A stretch of 64,000 bases of DNA. Source: Cyclobacteriaceae bacterium (GTDB lineage Bacteria; Bacteroidota; Bacteroidia; Cytophagales; Cyclobacteriaceae). Made by a program: the position numbers and the translations under genes. This document shows, in pieces, positions 16,529-23,889 of the stretch. Below the pieces are notes generated by a model, which was given only the letters and a program-made list of their open reading frames with translations, was not told the DNA's origin and ran no database searches. Position 1 is the stretch's first letter, and the number at the start of each line of letters is the position of its first letter. The stretch is taken from positions 62,001 through 126,000 of the forward strand of contig JANQPQ010000052.1 of the NCBI GenBank assembly GCA_028285445.1. The letters are read 5' to 3'.

Positions 16529-19156
16529 CTATTCATCTTTAAGGATCTTCGCTGGATTCACAGTCATAACTCTATACAACTGCCAGGCTAAGGTTAAACC
16601 AACAACCAATGTCACAATAGCCAGTGTAATCAGCGCGTAACCAGCATTGAGGCTAATACGGTAAGCAAAGTTGGCGAGCCATTGGTCCATAATCCAAAAC
16701 ACAGCCGGCGTGGCAAGAATGGTTGCGGCAAGCATAATGAGCAGTATATTCTGCCCAACTACTTTCGAGATTTGTAGCGTTTCCGCGCCTAATACTCTTC
16801 GCATGCATATCGACTTAATTCTGAGCAATACAGTAATTGAAGAAATGCCATAGAGGCCTAGAATGGCGACAAATATGGCTAGAGCAGTAAAGATTTGTAG
16901 CAAGCTTGAAAACTCCTTTTCCTTGGCATACATGTCTGCTATTTGATCATTCAACATTCTGTAAACGAATGGCACCTCCCCACCAGGGAAAATTTCACGC
17001 CATTTACTCTCGACACCCGAGATCATACTACCCAGCTCCTGGCCTTCCACCTTTACTAACATGTTACGAGGCTCAGCTAGTCCAATTTTCAGAGCCATTG
17101 GTCCAACCTCATGATGCAGGGATTGATAATGGAAATCTTTATACACCCCGACGATAGTATAGGTTCCATTGGTAAAATCCACGGTAGCTCCCAGCGGGTC
17201 TTCCAAATCTAACATGCCAGCTAAGGTCTGATTTATAATGAGGGTCTCTGTGGAATCTCCTGCAATCTCCTCTGAGAAATATCGCCCATGGACAATCTCA
17301 AGTCCGATGATTTCGTCGTAGTCATAATCAACCCCGAAATAGGCGGTTTGTATGTAGTTATCCTCCTCCCATTCAGTAAGCCTTAAGGGGCTGCCGGAAG
17401 TTCTACCATCCATACGCGGCCCGAAACTAACTGCTGTCACCGATGGGTTAGTCTCCAGTACTTGCCTAATGGTTGGAATTCTCGAAACCATGTCATCTCC
17501 CCGAAAATCGGTAACAATTATACCTTCGGTTGAATAACCCAGGTCCTTTTGGCTAAAGAACTCCACCTGGCGCACGACGATTAAACTGACCATTATCAAA
17601 CCCGCAGAAATGGCATATTGGGTCAAAAGCACCACTTGCTTAAATGACACTTTGCTGGTTCTGGTTTTTAATTTGCCTTGGAGCAGGGCACCAATTTGGT
17701 AGGCTGAAAGCGTTCCTCCAACGTAAATACCCGTCATCAAAGCAAACAGTAATGCAACCACTAAAAATCCGGCCGCAATCAAAAGCCAAAGCGGGGCATC
17801 AATGGACGGAATCCAACCCTTGCTGGCAACCAACACCAGAATAATTGTACTAAGCACACCAGCAACAGCCATCGTAAGCATTGTCTCCGTTACCATTTGT
17901 CCGCCTATTCTGACGCGGCCGGACCCCAACAGTTTTCTCACCCCTACTTCTTTGGTTCTTGTTGACATAAGGGCGGTGGTAAGATTCAGATAATTAAAAA
18001 GCGCGATTACAATTATGAGCCCCGCCACTATGGTAAGGCTTATGAGATTTTTAGGTGAGTTGGTTCGAAACAAGCCACCCATGGGGTTACTCAAGGTGCC
18101 TGATTGCAAGTAGATATCCCCAAGTGATTGTAGTTTAATAGTTAGTGTACTGCTAGCACTTGGACTGCGGTTGGCCAGGTACAAATCCAGGATATTCGAT
18201 TCCATACCTGCCACATCAGCACCTTCCATAAGTTGCACGTAAGTAATGAAGCCTACCCAGCGCCAACTGGTTAGTGGCTCTAATCCTCCGGGGCCAGGTT
18301 CATAGCTTTCAAACGAGATTAGAAAATCGTAGAGTAAATGCGACTTCTCTGGAGCATCTTCAATTACCCCTATTACGCGCAAGGTTAACTCACTATTGTA
18401 TTCCAGCTCCTTACCCACTGGGTTTTCATCACCAAAGTATTTTTCGGCCATACTTTCAGTAAGAATCACGGTATTTGGCTCTGCCAAAGCTCCTTCTGGA
18501 CTACCATGTATCCAGTTGACGGTAAACATGTCTAGATATTCAGGCTCAGCAAAGAAAACGCGGTCTTCATAAAAGCTATCCTGATCTCGTTTTATAAGCA
18601 CTGTATATGCATACCTAAGCCGCGCTACTCTTGCTAGTTCACTGTAGCCACCCCTCATAGCTGGCGCCAAGCCGGGAGGACTCAACGGGTAATGTGTGGA
18701 GCTGCCGTCGGGCCTGGTAAAAATGTTGTTTACCCTAAAGACCTCATCGACATGTTCGTTATGCTGATCGTAGGTGGTCTCATTGTGTACATATACCATG
18801 ATTCCACAGACGCTGGCAATACCCACGGTGAGACCAACGATGTTGATCAAGGTATATGCCGGTTGACGTCCGATGATGCGCCAACCGACCTTAAGGAAGT
18901 TCTTTAGCAATGCAAATGGCGACTTATTTGGCGCACGCTCTTTTAGGAAAACTTTCGACACCTGCTTCAATTCAGAATAATCTCTCTCCATTATATAATT
19001 GAAGGCTGTAGGTAAGGACTCGCCTTTTTCAACTAGCTCTTGTACGCTACTTCTTAAATGATCCTCCAGCTCCTCAATATCGCCATCTTCAAAACCACGA
19101 TGCTGTCGCAATTTTCTTTTCCAACTCTGAATTTCTACTTCAAGATCAAATTTCAT
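16529..19156 (-). CDS. ABC transporter permease, MacB/FtsX type, with N-terminal prefix domain
   Basis: This 875-residue protein opens with a cytoplasmic helical prefix (residues ~1-75, FEDGDIEELEDHLRSSVQEL) common in Bacteroidota permeases. A first transmembrane helix follows (YTLINIVGLTVGIASVCGIMVY), then a MacB periplasmic domain, an FtsX block of three helices (~375-480), a second periplasmic domain (~540-740) and a final FtsX block (~770-870). This is the duplicated MacB-like permease layout usually linked to peptide or antibiotic stress and extrusion. No ATPase gene is adjacent, so it must borrow one. It lies 1 bp after the PadR gene and is likely controlled by it. Confidence 0.92.
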   Translation of the reverse strand: MKFDLEVEIQSWKRKLRQHRGFEDGDIEELEDHLRSSVQELVEKGESLPTAFNYIMERDYSELKQVSKVFLKERAPNKSPFALLKNFLKVGWRIIGRQPAYTLINIVGLTVGIASVCGIMVYVHNETTYDQHNEHVDEVFRVNNIFTRPDGSSTHYPLSPPGLAPAMRGGYSELARVARLRYAYTVLIKRDQDSFYEDRVFFAEPEYLDMFTVNWIHGSPEGALAEPNTVILTESMAEKYFGDENPVGKELEYNSELTLRVIGVIEDAPEKSHLLYDFLISFESYEPGPGGLEPLTSWRWVGFITYVQLMEGADVAGMESNILDLYLANRSPSASSTLTIKLQSLGDIYLQSGTLSNPMGGLFRTNSPKNLISLTIVAGLIIVIALFNYLNLTTALMSTRTKEVGVRKLLGSGRVRIGGQMVTETMLTMAVAGVLSTIILVLVASKGWIPSIDAPLWLLIAAGFLVVALLFALMTGIYVGGTLSAYQIGALLQGKLKTRTSKVSFKQVVLLTQYAISAGLIMVSLIVVRQVEFFSQKDLGYSTEGIIVTDFRGDDMVSRIPTIRQVLETNPSVTAVSFGPRMDGRTSGSPLRLTEWEEDNYIQTAYFGVDYDYDEIIGLEIVHGRYFSEEIAGDSTETLIINQTLAGMLDLEDPLGATVDFTNGTYTIVGVYKDFHYQSLHHEVGPMALKIGLAEPRNMLVKVEGQELGSMISGVESKWREIFPGGEVPFVYRMLNDQIADMYAKEKEFSSLLQIFTALAIFVAILGLYGISSITVLLRIKSICMRRVLGAETLQISKVVGQNILLIMLAATILATPAVFWIMDQWLANFAYRISLNAGYALITLAIVTLVVGLTLAWQLYRVMTVNPAKILKDE

Positions 19157-19157
19157 G

Positions 19158-19490
19158 TTAGGCTAATTTTAGGTTCCAAAGTTTGGTTAGTATGGCCAGG
19201 ATATCCATCCACTCTTCCTTCCTTTCTGAGAGGAGTTCTTTACCCTCGGCGGTTATATTGTAATACTTCCTGCGGCGGCCATTGTCGAGTACTGTCCAGC
19301 TTGAGATTATCATCCCCTGCTTCTCTAATCTGTGCAATACAACATAAAGCATGGGTTCGCTCCACTCCAGTTTACCACCTGAGAATATCTTGACTTTACG
19401 GATGATATCGTAACCATAACTCTCTCCTTCGATAAGGATGGAAAGTATAATTGGCACTGTTGATGCGCTTACAATTTCTCTTGAGGCCAT
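19158..19490 (-). CDS. PadR family transcriptional regulator
   Basis: This 110-residue protein is a winged-helix PadR of the short (s1) class. It shows IILSILIEGESYGYDIIRKVKIFSGGK, then the recognition helix and wing (MLYVVLHRLEKQGMIISSW, GRRRKYYNITAEGKELL). It is the first gene of a two-gene operon with the large FtsX-type permease. A 20-bp inverted repeat at 19501-19520, just ahead of its start, is the obvious operator, suggesting autorepression relieved by a ligand, probably the permease's substrate. Confidence 0.95.
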   Translation of the reverse strand: MASREIVSASTVPIILSILIEGESYGYDIIRKVKIFSGGKLEWSEPMLYVVLHRLEKQGMIISSWTVLDNGRRRKYYNITAEGKELLSERKEEWMDILAILTKLWNLKLA

Positions 19491-19500
19491 ACTTAATGCA

Positions 19501-19520
19501 ATTAGGTATTTATACCTAAT
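19501..19520. promoter_or_regulatory. Candidate PadR operator (inverted repeat)
   Basis: ATTAGGTAT and ATACCTAAT form perfect 9-bp arms around a 2-bp TT centre, 11 bp upstream of the PadR start codon. The position and symmetry fit autoregulatory binding by a dimeric winged-helix protein. It lies in the divergent region shared with the gene starting at 19580, which may therefore also respond. Confidence 0.75.
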
Positions 19521-19579
19521 ACGTTTAAGTATAAAAAGGGTTTTACAGAACCATTAAATTGCATAGCTGTTAGTAAAGC

Positions 19580-20428
19580 ATGTCTAAAATATTTACCATC
19601 GCAATTACTCTGTTTGGGGTTGCCTCTTGCAACACAAGGCCTGCGGAGCAAATTCTGTTCTCTTCCAGTATCGCAGGTAATTCTGATATCTATATCATGA
19701 ACGCAGACGGTAGCGATAAAAGACAGATAACAACCAGCTCTCTTGAAGAGTGGGGCCCAGTTTGGATTTCCAGTCAAGAAATCTCCTTCCTTAGACAAGA
19801 AGATAGCGGTATTGCAAGGATTAGCCTCAATCTAAAAACCGGGATCGAAAAAGAGATCGACCATCCAGCTGAGTGCATTTTAGATGACAAGAACATGGTG
19901 TATTCCTCTACCGGTGGTCAGGGGCTTTTTGTTTGTAATGGAAATATATTCCTATGGAATGGCAGTAGTAGCAAGAGTATTACCGAAGGCTTGGAAGGCG
20001 TTGCCAATTACCCGGCTTGGATTTCGGGTGGCAATAAGATCACCTTCACCAGTAATCATGAGGGAAGCAATAACGTGTATGCGTTTGATCTGGAGTCAGT
20101 TGAACTTGTTAACCTCACAAAAAGTGATGCCAATGATGAACGCGGAGATGTTTCCCGTGATGGTAATTACTTAGTTTTCAGTTCTGACCGGTTTGAAAAA
20201 GGCAATCAGGACATTCTTCTGTTGGACCTATCCAGTGGCAAGCTTGAAAAACTGGTGGAAAGCCCCGGCATGGAGTTAATCGCCAGATGGTCGAGTGATG
20301 GCGGTTCTGTCTACTTTGGTAGCAATAAAGATGGAAACTGGGAGATTTATGCCTATAGTCTTAATACCAAAAAAACGACCAGGCTTACCTCTAATGAGGC
20401 CTTCGATGGAGACCCCAGAGTATATTAG
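19580..20428 (+). CDS. TolB-like PD40 beta-propeller lipoprotein
   Basis: This 282-residue protein has a lipoprotein signal ending GVASC (Cys17). It then has five or six PD40/WD40-like blades: NSDIYIMNADGSDKRQIT, NNVYAFDLESVELVNLT, NQDILLLDLSSGKLEKL, NWEIYAYSLNTKKTTRLT. These tetra-stranded blades recur in TolB and in periplasmic sensor or scaffold proteins. It is divergent from the PadR operon across a 90-bp region that contains the operator. The partner is unknown, and there is no tol-pal cluster nearby. Confidence 0.85.
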   Translation: MSKIFTIAITLFGVASCNTRPAEQILFSSSIAGNSDIYIMNADGSDKRQITTSSLEEWGPVWISSQEISFLRQEDSGIARISLNLKTGIEKEIDHPAECILDDKNMVYSSTGGQGLFVCNGNIFLWNGSSSKSITEGLEGVANYPAWISGGNKITFTSNHEGSNNVYAFDLESVELVNLTKSDANDERGDVSRDGNYLVFSSDRFEKGNQDILLLDLSSGKLEKLVESPGMELIARWSSDGGSVYFGSNKDGNWEIYAYSLNTKKTTRLTSNEAFDGDPRVY

Positions 20429-20472
20429 CTCCTTGCTGAAAGGTGTTTAGGAACACATTGGTTATATTCGTT

Positions 20473-21030
20473 ATGAACCACACTAGAATGAGACTGCCAA
20501 TAGTTTACCTCTTCCTAATAACTGCTATCTCAGCACAAGCCCAGAACTACTCGCAGCTGAAAGTAGGAAATAAATGGCATTTCAAAATGCCAGATGCTAC
20601 TTATACGCGCCAAGTACTAAAAACTACCCACAGGTTTGACGGCAAGGATTATTTTCAGATGAAGACTAAATACTCCTGGGGTGAAGTTGTAATTGACTAC
20701 GTCCGAATTGATAACGAGGGGAATGAGGTTTACCTCGATACCAAGTCTCTTACTGAAACAATAAACCTTCCCAAGAAAGCAGAATTAGGACAATCATGGA
20801 CAAGCACAGATGGAGCCTGGCGATATGAGGTGTTCGCATTAGGTGCCACATTTATAACTCCGAAGGATACTTACGAGAATTGCCTGGTAATTAAAGCCGA
20901 ACAGCAAACGGCCAGAGATGAGGATAAACACCAAATATATTACAACTACCGCGCCGATGGTATTGGATATATCGGCAGCAAAACGGAGAATGGCATTATA
21001 TCATTTTTGAATAAATACAAGCTCAAATAG
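20473..21030 (+). CDS. Secreted hypothetical protein
   Basis: I start it at the ATG at 20473 (MNHTRMRLPIVYLFLITAISAQA); the frame opens with a GTG 30 bp earlier, and an ATG at 20488 is also possible. After the signal peptide (cleavage near AQAQ) there are ~165 residues of beta-rich sequence (LKVGNKWHFKMPDATYTRQV, GQSWTSTDGAWRYEV, YYNYRADGIGYIGSK). This looks like the periplasmic or surface beta-sandwich proteins common in Cytophagia. No catalytic motif or named family is recognised. It follows the PD40 lipoprotein by 44 bp and may share its transcript. Confidence 0.75.
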   Translation: MNHTRMRLPIVYLFLITAISAQAQNYSQLKVGNKWHFKMPDATYTRQVLKTTHRFDGKDYFQMKTKYSWGEVVIDYVRIDNEGNEVYLDTKSLTETINLPKKAELGQSWTSTDGAWRYEVFALGATFITPKDTYENCLVIKAEQQTARDEDKHQIYYNYRADGIGYIGSKTENGIISFLNKYKLK

Positions 21031-21124
21031 ATTACAGCGGACTTACGCATCATTTTCTTCAAGAGCCGTCATTAATTTGCCTGACGATAATTAACTTTCC
21101 CAAGAAACTCGTTCGGCGAACCAG

Positions 21125-21748
21125 ATGTACGTACCCAGTATTAACAAGATCACTGATCAGGAAGAATCAATAGCCTTTATTCAGCGATTCAACTTTGGAA
21201 CGATTATTAACTCTCAAGATGATAAACCGGTGGCTACTCACCTACCCTTCCTGTTAGAGAATACCGCTGAAGGTGTCAAGCTTATCTCTCACTTTGCCCG
21301 TGCCAATCCCCAATGGAAGCTGATAAACTCTACGCCAGCCCTGGTAATATTCACCGAACCTCATGCTTACATTGCTCCTAAGCATTATGAAAAGGAGTTG
21401 AATGTGCCTACCTGGAATTACCTGGCAGTGCATGCCTATGGGCAGGGCCGTACCATATCCGAAACCCTGGATGTCATGGAGGTTCTTGAAAAAACAATAA
21501 GCTTTTACGATAAGGACTACGCAGGGCAGTGGGCTGGACTTCCAGAAGACTATAAGTTGAATATGGCTAAGGGAATTGTGGCCTTCGAAGTGGTTGTTAC
21601 CGAATTACAAGGCAAGAAAAAGCTCAGCCAGAACAAGACAGCCACTGAGCAACGAAATATCATTTCGTCGCTTGAAAAGAGTAGCCATTCAAACGAAGCT
21701 TTGGTGGCGGAATATATGCGTGCAGAAAAACAAACTAAAAAGGACTAA
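21125..21748 (+). CDS. PaiB-like FMN-binding protein (putative negative transcriptional regulator)
   Basis: This 207-residue protein matches the PaiB family in length and motifs: opening MYVPSIN, FGTIINSQDDKPVATHLPF, LISHFARANPQWKLI, the conserved IFTEPHAYIAPKHYEKELNVPTWNYLAVHAYG and MAKGIVAFEVVVTELQGKKKLSQNK. The fold is the split-barrel flavin-binding fold of pyridoxamine-phosphate oxidase relatives. In Bacillus it was described as a regulator of sporulation and protease genes, but a redox role is equally plausible. The next gene starts 20 bp downstream. Confidence 0.93.
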   Translation: MYVPSINKITDQEESIAFIQRFNFGTIINSQDDKPVATHLPFLLENTAEGVKLISHFARANPQWKLINSTPALVIFTEPHAYIAPKHYEKELNVPTWNYLAVHAYGQGRTISETLDVMEVLEKTISFYDKDYAGQWAGLPEDYKLNMAKGIVAFEVVVTELQGKKKLSQNKTATEQRNIISSLEKSSHSNEALVAEYMRAEKQTKKD

Positions 21749-21768
21749 CACATCTGAATTTAGATTTT

Positions 21769-22119
21769 ATGCCGAAACGGGGCTATAGTGTTTATGTGAT
21801 CGAGTTATCTAAAAAGGTGTTTACTGAAAGCGCCAAGTTCCGCAATGCCAATCCTCAATTCAATGGAGTGTTAGAATGTCTTTATGTGGGTATGACAAGC
21901 AAAACGCCTCAGGAGCGCTTCAAGCAACACAAGACTGGACATATCAGCAAAAAAGGGCATAACATCTCTTCGAGCATTGTGCGTAAATACGGTATGTATC
22001 TGAGGCCAAGTCTTTATAATCATATCAAACCACTGGCAACCCATGCCGAGGCTCTAAAAATGGAGGAACAACTGGCCTTGGAATTGCGTCGGAAAAGGTA
22101 CGCGGTGTGGTTTAACTGA
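21769..22119 (+). CDS. GIY-YIG nuclease-superfamily protein
   Basis: This 116-residue protein has the GIY-YIG layout in relaxed form: first motif YSVYVIEL (residues 6-13), second motif CLYVGMTSKTPQERFKQHK (~37-55, where R50 is the expected catalytic arginine), and a helix with a conserved acidic residue (ALKMEEQLALELR, ~91-103). A ~20-residue insertion lies between the two motifs. Small stand-alone proteins of this kind are poorly characterised; DNA cleavage is inferred from the fold only. It is 20 bp downstream of the PaiB-like gene. Confidence 0.72.
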   Translation: MPKRGYSVYVIELSKKVFTESAKFRNANPQFNGVLECLYVGMTSKTPQERFKQHKTGHISKKGHNISSSIVRKYGMYLRPSLYNHIKPLATHAEALKMEEQLALELRRKRYAVWFN

Positions 22120-22142
22120 TGTAAATTCTCTAATCAACCACA

Positions 22143-22598
22143 ATGATGGAACTACAGCAGCTAATATTTCGGTCTAAATTATCATCAAATCTCGATTTTG
22201 ACTATTTGAAACAAAGGTTGGAAGGAAGGGTTGGAAAGAGAATACACAAGGGTCACATTGGCAAAAATTACATATCACTTTTCTATTTCGCAGACACTAT
22301 CAATGAACAGATGGGCTTGAATCTCATAAGCCTTCCAACTTTTCAAATTATTATTGATCAATCTCTGGTTGAAGAAGACAAACAGCTAATAAGGTTCCAG
22401 TTTGCAACATTCGCCCTTATAATTTTTATCTGTGTAATTGTCGGGATTAATGCGTGGTTTATTTTATATAGAGAAAGCCGGCCTTTAATCGGTCTTTTAG
22501 TTTCTGCATTCTTGTACACTTTGGTCCAAATAATTTTCCAATGGCAACGTGGTTGTTTTATTGAGGATCTAATGGATATAGAACAGCAATCATTGTAA
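22143..22598 (+). CDS. Hypothetical two-helix membrane protein
   Basis: This 151-residue protein has a ~75-residue basic N-terminal domain (GRVGKRIHKGHIGKNYISLFYF), then two hydrophobic helices (FATFALIIFICVIVGINAWFI and LIGLLVSAFLYTLVQIIF) and an acidic tail. No family is recognised. A second ATG one codon later is equally good. Its base composition is more AT-rich than its neighbours, which may mean recent acquisition or weak constraint. Confidence 0.55.
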   Translation: MMELQQLIFRSKLSSNLDFDYLKQRLEGRVGKRIHKGHIGKNYISLFYFADTINEQMGLNLISLPTFQIIIDQSLVEEDKQLIRFQFATFALIIFICVIVGINAWFILYRESRPLIGLLVSAFLYTLVQIIFQWQRGCFIEDLMDIEQQSL

Positions 22599-22635
22599 GC
22601 AAAATTAGTAGTCCAATGCAGCAAAGCGGGTGATT

Positions 22636-22977
22636 CTACCTCACCAGTACCTTACCTTTCATTACCACATGCACCGAACAGAAATAGTCACTGGTTTCAT
22701 TAAAAACCTTGCTCCAGGAAGCACCTGCAGCCATCGACCCTGATGCCCAAGTATTGCTGTTCTCTGTTACATCATGAGCCAGGATATCTTTATTAATCCA
22801 GGTTACGGTATCTCCGGGTTGTATTACCACAAGGGCGGGTTTAAACTTCATCTGAACAATCTCAACCACGTGGGATTTCGGAGCTCTTTTCTTTATTGCC
22901 GGACTGGAGCCCAGTAAAAACACAATAGGGAGCAGCAAATAAATGCCGCTCCCTATTTTTTCAAACACGCGCCTCAT
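22636..22977 (-). CDS. Plastocyanin-like cupredoxin
   Basis: This 113-residue exported protein (hydrophobic segment YLLLPIVFLLGSS) has one cupredoxin domain. The type-1 copper ligands are visible: His in ILAHDVTE, then Cys, His and Met in FCSVHVVMKG (C-x2-H-x3-M). The core strand VVIQPGDTVTWINKD is typical of plastocyanin-like domains. It starts 1 bp after the stop of the DUF4142 gene, so the two are translated from one message, which suggests a periplasmic copper or redox partnership. Confidence 0.92.
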   Translation of the reverse strand: MRRVFEKIGSGIYLLLPIVFLLGSSPAIKKRAPKSHVVEIVQMKFKPALVVIQPGDTVTWINKDILAHDVTENSNTWASGSMAAGASWSKVFNETSDYFCSVHVVMKGKVLVR

Positions 22978-23523
22978 TTACTCGGATACTTTCTTTTGCA
23001 CCATCTCGGCATGCTCGAGGTGGGTACGCAACGCAGGTAGCACCGCTTCTAATAAGGCTTTCAATTCTCCATTTTCGGTTTCAGGAATCAGTAGATTCTC
23101 GACCGCATCAATAACTGCTTTATGATAGGCTACTTCGTTGTCGATGTAAGCCTTATCGAAGTCTTTCTTTTTAGTGGCATTCAAAGTTTTCTTGGTCTCT
23201 TCTGCCCCATCAAGTAATTGCTGGCTCACAGCATTGTCTTTGGGAGTAACCCCAAGCTTTTTTACCAAAGCTGCCGCCTGACCGATAACAGCATTATGAT
23301 CAGTTGTCATGGTTTCAGCAAACTTCAATATCTCCGGGTGTTTCGATTTCTTTTTAGCTATCTCCGCATAGCTAATATCAATCTGATTAGCCACCACGGC
23401 CACAGATGCTACCTCTGCATCTGATAACTTCACGTCTTGCGCTTTTAGGAAAAATGGCGTTGCCAGCATTCCCAATACAATCATCACAAAACGGATAAGA
23501 TCTGTCGTCTTTCTCATTTTCAT
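22978..23523 (-). CDS. DUF4142 (ferritin-like fold) exported protein
   Basis: This 181-residue protein has a signal peptide (LIRFVMIVLGMLATPFFLKAQ) and a DUF4142 domain: four-helix sequence with DAEVASVAVVANQIDISYAEIA, FAETMTTDHNAVIGQAAAL and AYHKAVIDAVENLLIP. Conserved His and Glu residues lie at ferritin-like positions. DUF4142 proteins are often induced by metal or envelope stress, but the reaction is unknown. It is the first gene of an operon with the plastocyanin-like gene. Confidence 0.9.
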   Translation of the reverse strand: MKMRKTTDLIRFVMIVLGMLATPFFLKAQDVKLSDAEVASVAVVANQIDISYAEIAKKKSKHPEILKFAETMTTDHNAVIGQAAALVKKLGVTPKDNAVSQQLLDGAEETKKTLNATKKKDFDKAYIDNEVAYHKAVIDAVENLLIPETENGELKALLEAVLPALRTHLEHAEMVQKKVSE

Positions 23524-23713
23524 TTTAGGTTATTTGTATTTTGAGAATCCTTATGTCGGATGCCAGCTGGTTTTACGATGTTGGAATATCTCTAACTGTT
23601 TATATGTTCGATTACAGATTTAGAGACGGGTTACAATTAATGCCAGAAATAGTTTTTCTGTAGTAATTGTTCAAAACAGAAATGCATGGGGCGAAGCTCA
23701 TTTCAGAACTACA

Positions 23714-23732
23714 CTTAAACTAAAAGTTTAAG
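23714..23732. promoter_or_regulatory. Inverted repeat upstream of adhesin operon
   Basis: CTTAAAC and GTTTAAG are perfect 7-bp arms around TAAAA. There is no T-tract, so it reads better as a protein-binding site than as a terminator. Confidence 0.45.
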
Positions 23733-23767
23733 CTCCAGAGAACATTTTCATACATTTTGAGGTTCAA

Positions 23768-23841
23768 ACTGGTCACTTTATGGCGCTCAAAGTATCAATA
23801 GGTACTTACGCTTTGTATATTTACTGGGGACTGGTCACTTT
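23768..23841. promoter_or_regulatory. Spaced 12-bp direct repeat upstream of adhesin operon
   Basis: ACTGGTCACTTT occurs at 23768-23779 and again at 23830-23841, exactly 62 bp apart (about six helical turns). A related GGGTGACTT lies at ~23853. The second copy is 48 bp before the adhesin start codon, so paired activator or repressor sites are plausible. Confidence 0.55.
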
Positions 23842-23889
23842 TTGACTTTACCTGGGTGACTTGGCGAGAGCAGATTGAAACTAAACCCA

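Larger units (their letters stand above)
23524..23889. other. 366-bp divergent regulatory region before the adhesin operon
   Basis: The spacer separates the DUF4142 gene (leftward) and the giant adhesin gene (rightward) and must contain both promoters. It holds a hairpin at 23714-23732 and a spaced 12-bp direct repeat at 23768-23841, listed separately. No coding frame was found. Confidence 0.7.
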
